64,000 nt of DNA from Bugula neritina (taxonomy: Eukaryota; Bryozoa; Gymnolaemata; Cheilostomatida; Bugulidae). The stretch spans positions 31,849,128-31,913,127 of the forward strand of contig OZ037767.1 in NCBI GenBank assembly GCA_964035545.1. Reading direction: 5' to 3'. Each line of letters starts with the position of its first letter. Position 1 is the first letter of the stretch. Positions 34,562 to 45,714 of this stretch are shown here, one piece after another. The translations under genes were made by a program, and so were the position numbers. The notes beneath the pieces are model-generated. The model was given only the letters and a program-made list of their open reading frames with translations, had not been told where the DNA came from and ran no database searches.

Positions 34562-37500
34562 CTGGGAACAGTAGAAGGGCAAATAGCATATGACATACAA
34601 CATATAGCTATACAAGGTAGTGATATAAAATATTTATAGAGAACATAACTCCAAATATTAACATTCAACAGCACCAACATAATATATAGTAACATGTTAT
34701 GACGTACCAGAAGCAGTGCAAAGTTAGTGAGGTGAGAGCTCGTGCATTCCGTGTATGAGTCACCAGTGGCTGCCACTTTCATACCTTCTTGTGACCAAGA
34801 GTTTACATCCCAGTCCCAGTATGAACACGCAGAACTTTGGTTACTTCCAACCTGTTCATTTCAATCACTTGGTAAACCAGTAGATTAGAAACACCAGCTG
34901 ATACTATTGTATACACTGTATACACTGTATACACTGTATACACTGTATAGACTGTATACACTGTATAGACTGTATATACTGTATAGACTGTATATACTGT
35001 ATAGACTGTATAGACTGTATAGGCTGTATAGACTGTATATACTGTATAGACTGTATAGACTGTATATACTGTATACACTGTATATACAGTATAGACTGTA
35101 TATACTGTATAGACTGTATATACTGTATACACTGTCTAGACTGTATATACTGTATACACTGTATAGACTGTATATACTGTATACACTGTATACACTGTAT
35201 AGACTGTATATACTGTATAGACTGTATAGACTGTATATACTGTATAGACTGTATAGGCTGTATAGACTGTATATACTGTATAGACTGTATAGACTGTATA
35301 TACTGTATATACAGTATAGACTGTATATACTGTATAGACTGTATATACTGTATACACTGTCTAGACTGTATATACTGTATACACTGTATAGACTGTATAT
35401 ACTGTATACACTGTGTACACTGTATAGACTGTATAGACTGTATATACAGTCTATACAGTCTATACTGTATAGACTGTATATACTGTATACACTGTATAGA
35501 CTGTATATACTGTATAGACTGTATATACTGTATAGACTGTATATACTGTATAGACTGTATATACTGTATACACTGTATATACTGTATAGACTGTATAGAC
35601 TGTATATACTGTATATACTGTATACCCTGTATAGACTGTATAGACTAAATACTATGACAGTTGCACTGTAAACTAATTGATGTTTCTTTTATATCTCTTT
35701 CTAACAAAGTCTTACCAGAAAATAGCTTAATTTTTGTATTAGACACCATGCTACCTGCAGATGCTACCTTCGGAAGTTACCTGCAGAAGGTATCTGCAGA
35801 AGTTACCTGCAGAAGTTACCTGCAGAAGTTACCTGCAGAAGTTACCTGCAGAAGTAAACACTCGTGGCCTCACATAAACACAACAACATCCCCTGAGCTG
35901 CAGATTTACAGAGCAAAGTGACTAAACTGGATGACAGCTGAATTTAGACTGGCAGCCATGATCACTCACTTACCGTGAAGCGGTGAGGAAGGCGAATATA
36001 AACAGGTCTGGTCAGCGAACTAATCTTCTCATTTCCTACTTGGACAGAGACCACCCAGCTATTGACAGGAAGTGATGTTATATTACTGTTTGAAATAACT
36101 TCAAACAGTCTGGAGGATTTGTAGACTATAAACTTGAGTCTCTTCCCTGAACTACCGTCATTGGCTACAGAGGATCCAATCTCGGCTGGTAACGACACTC
36201 GCAAGTCATCTACACCTTCTAGAGAATATATAATATACTTCTAGAGAATATATAATATACTTCTAGAGAATGTGTAATATACTTCTAGAGAATATATAAT
36301 ATACTTCTAGAGAATATATAATATACTTCTAGAGAATATATAATATACTTCTAGAGAATATATAATATACTTCTAGAGAATGTGTAATATACTTCTAGAG
36401 AATATATAATATACTTCTAGAGAATATATAATATACTTCTAGAGAATATATAATATACTTCTAGAGAATATATAATATACTTCTAGAGAATATATAATAT
36501 ACTTCTAGAGAATGTGTAATATACTTCTAGAGAATATATAATATACTTCTAGAGAATATATAATATACTTCTAAAGAATATATAATATACTTCTAGAGAA
36601 TATATAATATACTTCTAGAGAATATATAAAATACTTCTAGAGAATATATAATATACTTCTAGAGAACATATAATATACTTCTAGAGAACATATAATATAC
36701 TTCTAGAGAATATATAATATACTTCTAGAGAATGTATAATTTACTTCTTAAGATAAATATTAGACAAACCATCAGTTGAGTCTTCAAAGACGTAACCATT
36801 CTCGAAATCATTCGGATTAAATAGCGTTACGTGAACCGTAAGATGTGTCTGATTTAGTGTCACACTACCACTATCGCCCTCTAGTGGGACAACTTCTGTA
36901 AACCGTTCGATATTCTCTACCAACCTAACTCCAGAAAGTGAGAGTAAAACACCAACAAGTTTCATAGAAGAATGATGAGCTTACTATGATGAACACATGC
37001 ATACTTCACTGATACGAGTTTTAGAAATTCAGAAATGTTTTATTCTTGTTTAAGTTAACATTGTTCAACAGTGAGTGTCAGCTGATTAGATTAAGTGGAA
37101 TCAAGTAAATTCGTTGACACCATACATCAGACAGAGAAACTAACTATAATAATTATAGTAATGAATAGTGAATTAGCTATTCCATTTTATCATCTTATAC
37201 AAAATACGTAATCTCTGAAACAACAAAAGTTTCTATAACAAAAAACTGGAAGAAAAAGTTTGTATTTGAATTTCTATAAATTAGTGAATCACCTCTGCAC
37301 ACTGTTGTCCTTTTCATTGGCCATCATAAGACTTCTCACATTAATATTCTGCATGGCATTGAATGTGGACATGTAATTATCACTATCCTCTTTAGTAGGG
37401 GTGGACAAAGACAGCGCCCTGTTTATTATACTCGAAGCTAGTTCTATGTCTACACTAGAAACATCACTGTCACCTTCCTGGTTAACTGCAGACGTAATTA

Positions 37501-40029
37501 TAGTCGTCACATTCTTTACTGACTCTGAGGCTACAAGAATAAAGGATTTTAACAGCAAACACTAAGGCTATGAAAAGAGAGAGTACCCACAACTTCTGCT
37601 GCCAGATTAACTACCCCACCCTGCGGCCAAAGTAACTACTCCACTCCTCTTCTTGCTGCCAGAATGATCTTAACAAAGAACGCTCTATGAGTGAGTTGAG
37701 TTTCCCAAAGAGCACTTTTATAAATTTACCAGTTTGGTTGGTGACAGCTTCTAGAATCTTCTCTAAGTCTTCTGTCTTTTCAGAGGGACAGACTGTTGAG
37801 TCTTCCTGAGTCAGAGTTACCTTCCCTTCATCTAGAATACTACAAGTATATGTGTATAGATACTACTAGATATTAGACTCACTAGTATCTAGTAGTATAA
37901 CTGAAGGTACACAGTGTCTAGTATCTAGTAATATAACTGAAGGTACACAGTGTCTAGTATCTAGTAGTATAACTGAAGGTACACAGTGTCTAGTATCTAG
38001 TAGTATAACTAAAGGTACACAGTGTCTAGTATCTATAGTATAACTGAAGGTACACAGTTACTAGTATCTATAGTATAACTAAAGGTACACAGTTACTAGT
38101 ATCTATAGTATAACTAAAGGTACACAGTTACTAGTAGTTATAGTATAACTGAAGGTAAATACTCACCAGTATCTGGAGTATAACTGAAGGCTTTCATTAA
38201 AAAGAAATTTGCAAACAGGAGGGACTTCAGATCCAAGAATAAATCTGATGTCATCAGACTCGATGCAGTATGCTGAAATAATGTGTATAAAGTGACGAGT
38301 TTTTTAGTATACTTCTGTTGAGTTTCAGTTTGAAAAGCACTGGTAAGCTAACATTATTCCAAACACAACTCAGCTTCAACTAGACTTTCCTTTATACTAA
38401 AAATACTAAGTCACATTCTTTTATGATCTAGTCACACTCACTTAGAGTATAGTCACACTAACTTATAGTATAGTCACACTAACTTATAGTATAGTCACAC
38501 TGAGTTTAGCAAATAGTCACACTCAGCATATGACACTATCACACACAGATGATTATACAGCCCCTCAAGTACCTTGAGTAGAGTTGAGGAATACTGTTGT
38601 AGTAGAAAGGAATTGTGGTCGACTCTCAGCATTGAGTTTAGTTTCCAGACTGTCAGTAGGGATAGGAGTTGTGTTACTAACTCTCTGTGTTATTGTGATG
38701 TAATAGAAGCACTGCCTGCCTCCTATAGTCGGTGGCGTTACGCAGCTGCAGATAACATAAGATGACTACTTGATTTATGCATATAACATCACGAACAATA
38801 GAATAGCCTAACAGGAATCTCTCTACCAAAGATTTCCATTGGCTGGTAGAGGTGTGTCCTGGTGTTGGTATACAAGCAGAGCGTTCACTGTAATCAACAA
38901 AGTGGTTCTACATTTACTTTTGACTGAGCACTACAAGGTACATACTTAGCTGTCATTGGGCGATGCTATTTTTTACTTGCGTGTTATTGCTTAATAAGAA
39001 ACTCAATACAAACTAATGGTCATTAAGTTAACATTAATTTTTATACTTAATTGTGAGCTTGAAATGTACAGTTTGTTAATAAGTTAATAGACATTTTGTA
39101 TGCTGGCATATTACTGGCTGAAATGCATTGTAAACTAACCTTCTATTGGTCAAAGTTATATCTTCAATGTCTAAGTATTCTTTTAATTGGTCGGCTATAT
39201 CATCAATAACCTCCGTAGATTGTATGATCCACTCACTTGTAGCAGTCGACTCAACTAAAGCAGTAAGTTGTTTTAACAACATGATAGAAAAGGAAATATT
39301 CGAAGTGGAGGACGTAAATACAAAATTATTTAAATATAAAAAATAAAAGTAAATAAGCAAAAAATCAAATAGTGTGACACAAGAGAGCTAGAGTTTTACT
39401 CTGTAGACAATATTTCTCTAGCCACTTAGAAAGACAACTCTCAATACATCTGAACTATCAAACCCGTTTACTCGAAGGAAACAATAGAAAAATATTATTA
39501 GTTTCATTGATCTAAAAAGCTATAAAGAAGCAAAGAAAGAAAACTAGTGATAACCAGAAGTTAGGGCAGGTGTAAACATTATTACTAACATCAGCATAGC
39601 GACATACCTGCTGAAACAGAAGTACTTGTGGCAGTTGTGTTGATAGTAGTTGGAGTGGTAGTAGTAGTTGGAGTGGTAGTAGTAGTAGTTGTTGGAGTGG
39701 TAGTTGGAGTGGTAGTAGTAGTAGTTGGAGTGGTAGTAGTAGTAGTTGGAGTGGTAGTAGTAGTAGTTGTTGGAGTGGTAGTTGGAGTGGTAGTAGTAGT
39801 AGTTGGAGTGGTGGTAGTAGTAGTTGGAGTGGTAGTAGTAGTAGTTGTTGTCGGAGTGGTAGTAGTAGTAGTTGTTGGAGTGGTAGTTGGAGTGGTAGTA
39901 GTAGTAGTTGGAGTGGTGGTAGTAGTAGTTGGAGTGGTAGTAGTAGTAGTTGTTGTCGGAGTGGTAGTAGTAGTTGTTGGAGTGGTAGTAGTAGTAGTTG
40001 TTGGAGTGGTAGTAGTAGTAGTTGGAGTG

Positions 40030-40088
<59 letters not shown>

Positions 40089-43000
40089 TGGAGTGGTAGT
40101 AGTAGTAGTTGGAGTGGTAGTAGTAGTAGTTGGAGTGGTAGTAGTAGTTGTTGGAGTGGTAGTAGTAGTAGTTGTTGGAGTGGTAGTAGTAGTTGTTGGA
40201 GTGGTAGTAGTAGTAGTTGGAGTGGTAGTAGTAGTAGTTGGAGTGGTAGTAGTAGTAGTTGGAGTGGTAGTAGTAGTAGTAGTTGTTGGAGTGATAGTAG
40301 TAGTAGTTGTTGGAGTGGTAGTTGGAGTGGTAGTAGTAGTAGTTGGAGTGGTAGTAGTAGTAGTTGTTGGAGTGGTAGTAGTAGTAGTTGTTGGAGTGGT
40401 AGTTGGAGTGGTAGTAGTAGTAGTTGGAGTGGTAGTAGTAGTAGTTGGAGTGGTAGTAGTAGTAGTTGGAGTGGTAGTAGTAGTAGTTGGAGTGGTAGTA
40501 GTAGTAGTTGGAGTGGTAGTAGTAGTAGTTGGAGTGGTAGTAGTAGTTGTTGGAGTGGTAGTAGTAGTAGTTGGAGTGGTAGTAGTAGTAGTTGGAGTGG
40601 TAGTAGTAGTAGTTGGAGTGGTAGTAGTAGTAGTAGTTGTTGGAGTGATAGTAGTAGTAGTTGTTGGAGTGGTAGTTGGAGTGGTAGTAGTAGTAGTTGG
40701 AGTGGTAGTAGTAGTAGTTGTTGGAGTGGTAGTAGTAGTAGTTGTTGGAGTGGTAGTTGGAGTGGTAGTAGTAGTAGTTGGAGTGGTAGTAGTAGTAGTT
40801 GGAGTGGTAGTAGTAGTAGTTGTTGGAGTGGTAGTTGGAGTGGTAGTAGTAGTAGTTGGAGTGGTAGTTGGAGTGGTAGTAGTAGGAGTGTCGGTAACCG
40901 GAGTGGTAGTAGTAGTTGGAGTGGTAGTAGTAGTAGTTGGAGTGGTAGTAGTAGTAGTTGTTGGAGTGGTAGTAGTAGTAGTTGGAGTGGTAGTAGTAGT
41001 AGTTGTTGGAGTAGTAGTTGGAGTGGTAGTTGGAGTGGTAGTAGTAGTAGTTGTTGGAGTAGTAGTTGGAGTGGTAGTTGGAGTGGTAGTAGTAGTAGTT
41101 GGAGTGGTAGTAGTAGTAGTTGGAGTGGTAGTAGTAGTAGTTGGAGTGGTAGTAGAAGTAGTTGGAGTGGTAGTAGTAGTAGTTGTTGGAGTGGTAGTAG
41201 TAGTAGTTGGAGTGGTAGTAGTAGTAGTTGTTGGAGTAGTAGTTGGAGTGGTAGTAGTAGTAGTTGGAGTGGTAGTAGTAGTAGTTGTTGGAGTAGTAGT
41301 TGGAGTGGTAGTAGTAGTTGTTGTTGGAGTGGTAGTTGGAGTGGTAGTAGTAGAAGTGTCGGTAACCGGAGTGGTAGTAGTAGTAGTTGGAGTGGTAGTG
41401 GTAGTAGTAGTAGTGGTAGTAGCTGGATTAGTAATATTTAGAGTAGTAGTAGTAGTAGTCTGATATCTGTCTGTTGATGTATCAAATGAAGAGGTGAAGT
41501 TACTTTCTCTTGTGGTCGACATATTTGATGGCAAAGTACTTCTGTCTGTAATTTAACAAGACAGGAAACTTTAAGTCTTGCAGCTAGGTTTGACGTACAC
41601 ATACAGACGTACACACATACAGACGTACACACATACAGACGTACACACATACAGACGTACACACATACAGACGTACACACAGACACACATAGATACATAC
41701 AGGCGTACACACAGACACACATAGATACATACAGACGTACACACATACAGACGTACACACATACAGACGTACACACAGACACACATAGATACATACAGAC
41801 GTACACACAGACACACATAGATACATACAGACACACATAGATACATACAGACATACAGACATATTATAGATCTTACATCATAATGAGTTTCACCGGGAGT
41901 TATGCTCACCTGCACATGTGCCATGACTTGGTTTCCAGTCTAGGAAAGTGTTTAGCACTTCCTGCTGATCAGTACATGTGCCGTTGATAAAAAATAACTT
42001 TTCTCGGGAGAGTTGGACGAGCAGATAGAGTTGGCAGGAGCACCTTAGAGGGTTGTGTGACAGATTGCTACAATATACTTATACTTATACTATAGCTATT
42101 GGATATATTACATAATATCTACGATATATTACATAATATCTAGCATATATTACAAAATATCCAGGATATATTAGATATACTCACATCTTCAAGGGTGTCT
42201 GAGAGAAATCATTGAACAGATTTTCCTTGAGAAAAGGAATTTGATTGTAAGCAAGGTCACTGTAATCAAAGCAACGAAAGAAATAGGGGGTATAAAAGGA
42301 GTGTACATAGGGAAAGGTAAGTAGGGGGTCTATAGAAGGAGTGTACATAGTGAAAGGTAAGTAGGAAGTGTAGAAGGTGTGTATATAATTCACTTACATT
42401 AGTTGTAGATTGGGAAGATTCTGGAACACCAGTTGGCTAACTCTGTTTATTTTGTTAAAACTCAAGTCTCTGCAAATGTATAAGGAACTTAAAGCTAAGC
42501 GCTGAAAGTGTGATCCAAGGCTAAGTGCTGAACGTATGATCTCAAGCTAAGTGTTTAATATGAAATACTTAGTCTAAGTTTTCAACTCACATTAGCGTGA
42601 CAGCAACCAGGGGGTGGAAGGCAGCATCTGGGACTTGACTAATGTTGTTATGGGAAAGATATCTGTAAGAGATAACATTACATTAAGTAACATAATATAC
42701 CTATAATACACTATAATATATACAGTATACAGTATATCAGTAGAGTAAGTTATACTTACAGAATAGAGTATATTATACTTACAGAATAGAGTAAGCTATA
42801 CTTACAGAATAGAGTAAGTTATACTTACAGAATAGAGTATATTATACTTACAGTACTTTCAATGCTTTTTGACTTGCAAATGTGTCCTCGTCTATTTCAG
42901 ATATTAGATTATTGTTTATGAACCTGGGAAATGAAATGACAATAAACTAGAATATAATATAAGTGCTGCATATCAGTATATCAATAATCACTTCAATATC

Positions 43001-43877
43001 TAATATCTATACTCAATATCACAGTAGTGTGGGGAGATAACTTACAGTGTGGGGGAGATAACTTACAGTGTGGAGAGATAACTTACAGTGTGGGGAGATA
43101 ACTTACAGTGTGGGGAGATAACTTACAGTGTGGGGAGATAACTTACAGTGTGGGGAGATAACTTATAGCGTGGGGAGATAACTTACAGTGTGGGGGAGAT
43201 AACTTACAGTGTGGAGAGATAACTTACAGTGTGGGGGAGATAACTTACAGTGTGGGAAGATAACTTACATCTAGACAGGTTACTTACAGTCTGGACAAGC
43301 TCAGCTCAAAGAAGCTCTCTGCAGTAAGTCTCGTTATAAAGTTATGACTCATATCTCTACAAAATATAGCCTAGTATTTAAAAGCAGATTCTAAAAGCAT
43401 GTTTTGTCACATGACACAGAGAATCACATGATACAGAGAGTCACATGACACAGAGAGAGTCACATGACACAGAGAGAGTCACATGACACAGAGATAAAGT
43501 CACATGACACAAAGAGAGAGTCACATGACACACAGAGAGAGAGTCACATGACACAGAGAGAGTCACATGACAGAGAGAGAGAGTCACATGACACAGAATG
43601 GAATAGTGGTAACATTAATTAGCCGATCATCAGAAAACATACAACAGTATGAGACATACAGAGTCTGAATTTTAGGAGGGATGTTGAGAGGGACTTCATG
43701 CAGCCCGCGGCCACTGCAGTTCATCTCCCTGAATTGTGAGTCACATGCGCAGATGTCACAGGCTGTGGGGATAGTAGCACTGGCTCCACTAGCGGTGTGT
43801 ATAAGGGTGAGCACTAGGAGGGCCCCGTATGTGACGCTAGTGAAGGATCTCCAGCCAGACAAAGATGTCAGCGCCAT
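28726..43877 (-). CDS. Adhesion GPCR B: LRR ectodomain, Thr/Pro mucin stalk, GAIN-GPS, 7TM
   Basis: Exons in transcript order: 43660-43877, 43288-43356, 42852-42923, 42591-42662, 42398-42469, 42185-42259, 41910-42067, 39608-41545, 39140-39254, 38573-38745, 38167-38272, 37730-37839, 37293-37530, 36770-36924, 35974-36215, 34708-34851, 34434-34561, 34106-34223, 33537-33751, 33210-33442, 32870-33058, 32268-32378, 28726-28988. Phases agree throughout, giving 5,214 bp and 1,737 aa. The N-terminus is a signal peptide plus a complete LRR domain with both caps, then a ~600-residue Thr/Pro segment, then GAIN/GPS exons shared with aGPCR-A, then a divergent 7TM domain and tail. LRR-bearing adhesion receptors exist (ADGRA group), but the shared GAIN says this gene is a sister of aGPCR-A, so the LRR was probably acquired or lost by exon exchange. 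Confidence 0.92.
29385..29825. repeat. 31-bp minisatellite
   Basis: About 14 copies containing CTACACATGTGATAGAGTAC in the last aGPCR-B intron. Confidence 0.93.
30905..30985. repeat. Palindromic TAACTACTAGTTA array
   Basis: Alternating AACTACTAGTTA and TTATTAACTA units able to fold on themselves. Confidence 0.8.
31407..31761. mobile_element. PIF/Harbinger-like MITE, copy 2
   Basis: 355 bp with TIRs AGGCCTGGCCACACA and TGTGTGGCCAGGCCT, flanked by GTA on both sides (31404-31406, 31762-31764). Its left ~190 bp is homologous to the right end of the element at 15490-17018 in inverted orientation. Lies in the last intron of aGPCR-B. Confidence 0.8.
31845..32105. repeat. 19-bp telomere-like minisatellite
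   Basis: About 13 copies of TAAGCCCTAACCCCCTGAC. Each contains CCCTAACCCC, similar to the animal telomere repeat complement, but spacing is not 6 bp. Confidence 0.9.
32379..32815. repeat. 32-bp minisatellite duplicating a splice acceptor
   Basis: About 14 copies. On the gene strand each carries GTATCTGTTACAG, the same sequence as the functional 3' splice site of exon 32268-32378, which is the terminal copy. Confidence 0.94.
33830..34045. repeat. 45-bp minisatellite
   Basis: Nearly five copies containing CTATACCATTGCTTAGCAAC in the intron between TM2 and TM3 exons. Confidence 0.92.
34708..34851 (-). CDS. aGPCR-B GPS exon
   Basis: Encodes the same GPS as aGPCR-A, with SHLTNFALLL cleavage context and the same two missing cysteines. 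Two base differences from 18520-18663 were seen. Confidence 0.9.
34905..35650. repeat. 9-bp array with strong self-complementarity
   Basis: CTGTATACA, CTGTATAGA and CTGTATATA units, about 80 copies. Inversions such as CTGTATATACAG occur, so the array can form hairpins. Confidence 0.93.
35755..35855. repeat. 13-bp repeat
   Basis: Six copies of CTGCAGAAGTTAC between the GPS and GAIN exons of aGPCR-B. Confidence 0.9.
35974..39254 (-). CDS. aGPCR-B GAIN-region exons
   Basis: Exons 39140-39254, 38573-38745, 38167-38272, 37730-37839, 37293-37530, 36770-36924 and 35974-36215 match aGPCR-A exon by exon in phase and order. STATSEWIIQSTEVIDD, GDSDVSSVDIELAS and LKFIVYKSSRLFEVISNSN are identical or nearly so; the Cys-bearing middle exons are more divergent. 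The acceptor of the last one is a tandem CTAG/AAG site (exon may end at 36215 or 36218, both in frame). Confidence 0.85.
36219..36746. repeat. 22-bp minisatellite duplicating a splice acceptor
   Basis: About 24 copies of gene-strand GTATATTATATATTCTCTAG plus AA. The last copy ends at the functional TTCTCTAG(AAG) acceptor. Confidence 0.94.
37860..38166. repeat. ~36-bp minisatellite derived from an exon end
   Basis: Eight units containing GTATCTAGTAGTATAACTGA (plus). The coding end of exon 38167-38272 is the diverged first copy (CAGTATCTGGAGTATAACTG). Confidence 0.9.
38420..38530. repeat. 21-bp repeat
   Basis: Five copies of ATAGTCACACTAACTTATAG, variable. Confidence 0.85.
39608..41545 (-). 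CDS. aGPCR-B Thr/Pro mucin exon
   Basis: One 1,938-bp exon starting DRSTLPSNMSTT (the D spans the junction). Nearly all of it is runs of Thr broken by single Pro (PTTTTTTP units of varying length), with two islands VTDT(P/S)TTTTP, and it ends TSVSAV. The DNA is an array of GTAGTAGTAGTTGGAGTG-like units on the plus strand. Expected to be a densely O-glycosylated stalk. Its position, directly before the GAIN exon STATSEW, differs from the mucin of aGPCR-A, and the repeat is unrelated, so the two mucins arose independently. Confidence 0.88.
39640..41455. repeat. Coding trinucleotide-derived array (GTA/GTT/GGA)
   Basis: Encodes the Thr/Pro stalk of aGPCR-B. Unit lengths 18, 21 and 24 bp all preserve frame; a run of about 20 GTA triplets occurs near 40030-40088. 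Confidence 0.94.
41588..41870. repeat. CAGACGTACACACATA-type array
   Basis: 16-bp units and CAGACACACATAGATACATA variants, between the mucin exon and LRRCT exon of aGPCR-B. Confidence 0.92.
41910..42067 (-). CDS. aGPCR-B LRR C-cap exon
   Basis: Encodes NLSHNPLRCSCQLYLLV, ending HGTCA: the NPxxCxC...C...C pattern of LRRCT caps. Confidence 0.85.
42185..43356 (-). CDS. aGPCR-B leucine-rich repeats, one repeat per exon
   Basis: Five exons of 69, 72, 72, 72 and 75 bp, all in the same phase, each encoding one LRR: DMSHNFITRL, FINNNLISEI, YLSHNNISQV, DLSFNKINRV and DLAYNQIPFL. The one-exon-one-repeat layout with identical phase allows repeat gain or loss by exon duplication or skipping without frameshift. 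Each intron between them carries its own tandem array. Confidence 0.9.
42715..42851. repeat. ~27-bp repeat duplicating a splice donor
   Basis: Four to five units. On the gene strand each has CT|GTAAGTATAA, identical to the donor of exon 42852-42923. Confidence 0.92.
43025..43287. repeat. 20/21-bp minisatellite duplicating an exon end plus donor
   Basis: About 12 copies. On the gene strand each reads CACACT|GTAAGTTATC; the real junction of exon 43288-43356 is CAGACT|GTAAGTAACC. Confidence 0.94.
43400..43585. repeat. ~21-25-bp repeat
   Basis: AGAGTCACATGACACAGAG units in the first coding intron of aGPCR-B. Confidence 0.9.
43660..43877 (-). CDS. aGPCR-B first coding exon: signal peptide and LRR N-cap
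   Basis: The chosen ATG at 43877 gives MALTSLSGW and a hydrophobic stretch (YGALLVLTLIHTASG). An earlier in-frame Met (43970) exists, but this one places the signal sequence at the start. The LRRNT cap reads CDICACDSQFREMNCSGRG followed by LHEVPLNIPPKIQTL. Confidence 0.85.
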
Positions 43878-44109
43878 TCTTCGCGTAGTCAGCTGCTTTA
43901 GTGAAACATAAAATAATAAAACAGAATCATCAGTCAAATAACTGAGTGAAGTGGAAGTTGTCTGTAACATGTATTCAACATGTATTCAACATGTATTCAA
44001 CAGTTGTATTTATTCAACAGTTTTGTGTATTCAACAGTTGCGTGTCATCATATTCCATATATCAAATTTTCTTTCAACAAAATAAATACAATTAGTTGAA
44101 CTCTCCTAC

Positions 44110-44320
44110 ACTCAGTGCTACACTGTAGTGTCTACAATGTAGTGTCTACAGTTAATACTACACTGTAGTGTCTACAGTTAATACTACAGTGTAATGTCTA
44201 CAGTGTAGTGTTTACAGTGTAGTGTCTACAGTGTAGTGTCTACAGTTAACACTACAGTGTAGTGTCTACAGTTAACACTACACTGTAGTGTCTACAGTTA
44301 ACACTACAGTGTAGCGTGAA
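44110..44320. repeat. CTACAGTGTAGTGT palindromic array
   Basis: CACTACAGTGTAGTGTCTACAG units just upstream of aGPCR-B; ACACTACAGTGTAGTGT is self-complementary. Confidence 0.88.
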
Positions 44321-44439
44321 GGTCTGTACTAACCGTAGACTCCGAATAGTTTCAATGAGCTCTCAGTCACAAGTCAGTAGAACTCATGACAAATCTAGTG
44401 AATATTTCTAGTCCCACACGTTGAACAGCAACAGTCTGT

Positions 44440-45030
44440 GTCTATAATATAACATATATAACAGTGTATAATATAACATATAGCATATAATATAACAGTG
44501 TATAATATAACATATAGTGTATAATATAACATATAGCATATAATATAACAGTGTATAATATAACATATAGCGTACAATATAACATATAGCATATAATATA
44601 ACATATAATATAACATATAGTGTATAATATAACATATAGTGTATAATATGACATATAGCATATAATATAACATATAACATACAATATAACATATAGCATA
44701 TAATATGACATATAGCATATAATATAACATATAGCGTACAATATAACATATAGCATATAATATGACATATAGCATATAATATAACATATAGCATATAATA
44801 TAACATATAGCGTACAATATAACATATAGCATATAATATGACATATAGCATATAATATAACATATAGCATATAATATAACATATAGCGTACAATATGACA
44901 TATAGCATATAATATAACATATAGCATATAATATAACATATAGTGTATAATATAACATATAGCGTATAATATAACATATAGCGTATAATATAACATATAG
45001 CGTATAATATAACATATAGTGTATAATATG
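44440..45030. repeat. 19-bp minisatellite
   Basis: About 30 copies of TATAATATAACATATAGCA. Confidence 0.93.
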
Positions 45031-45714
45031 ACAGCTCATAAGGCTTTATTTAGACTCTGAGTTATTTTAGACCTTTGTTCAAAGTTATCAGGACTATATT
45101 ATATCAACATATAACATAAAGAACAACTGAATGAAGAGACACACAATACAATGACTACGTGTGCCACTACGTTCAGGCTTAGCATAGGGCTTTGATATTT
45201 GATCAGTTTTAGAGCAAGACTACCTCATGCAACTGACACCAGCAGCAAATGAGAATATGAACTTTCCCTCCCTTACCAAACACTTGCCGTCTACCATACT
45301 AGAGTGAGTAAATTTCACACACAAGAGTGATCTACAGGTGTTACTGTATATAATATATAATACGAGTATATCACATATCACATCTACACTCAATCTGGTT
45401 TTAGACCATCATGCTGATAGCAACTAATTAAAATAAATTAAATATTTACCAAACTTGCTCCTTGCTTGAGGTGAGGAACTAGACAATGAGATGAATACTG
45501 CCGTGCACTATGCCCACATTTATCAGCTAGTAAACACAAACCTCAAGATTTTGAATACATAATCAGCTTAGCCACTGGGCTAAGAATGCACACAGTTTAT
45601 CTAACTGCATTTTTCGATATTATCATCAAAGTATGATACTGTTTGTTTAATGAGACACTTTAAGGATAAGTCAATAGTGTAACTGAGGCAACTCCCTGCT
45701 TTCACCCTAAACAC

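Noticed and set aside
36745-36769. Donor AAGAA|GTAAAT as the end of the aGPCR-B exon 36770-36924.
   Set aside because: It breaks phase with the next exon. G|GTTTGT keeps phase and is conserved at the same point in aGPCR-A.
39628-41463. Plus-strand VVVVVG-repeat frame of 611 residues.
   Set aside because: Antisense of the Thr/Pro mucin exon, no splice context.
44395-45039. MLYYTLYVILYAICY frames of up to 214 residues.
   Set aside because: 19-bp AT-rich array open in all three minus frames; no coding signature.
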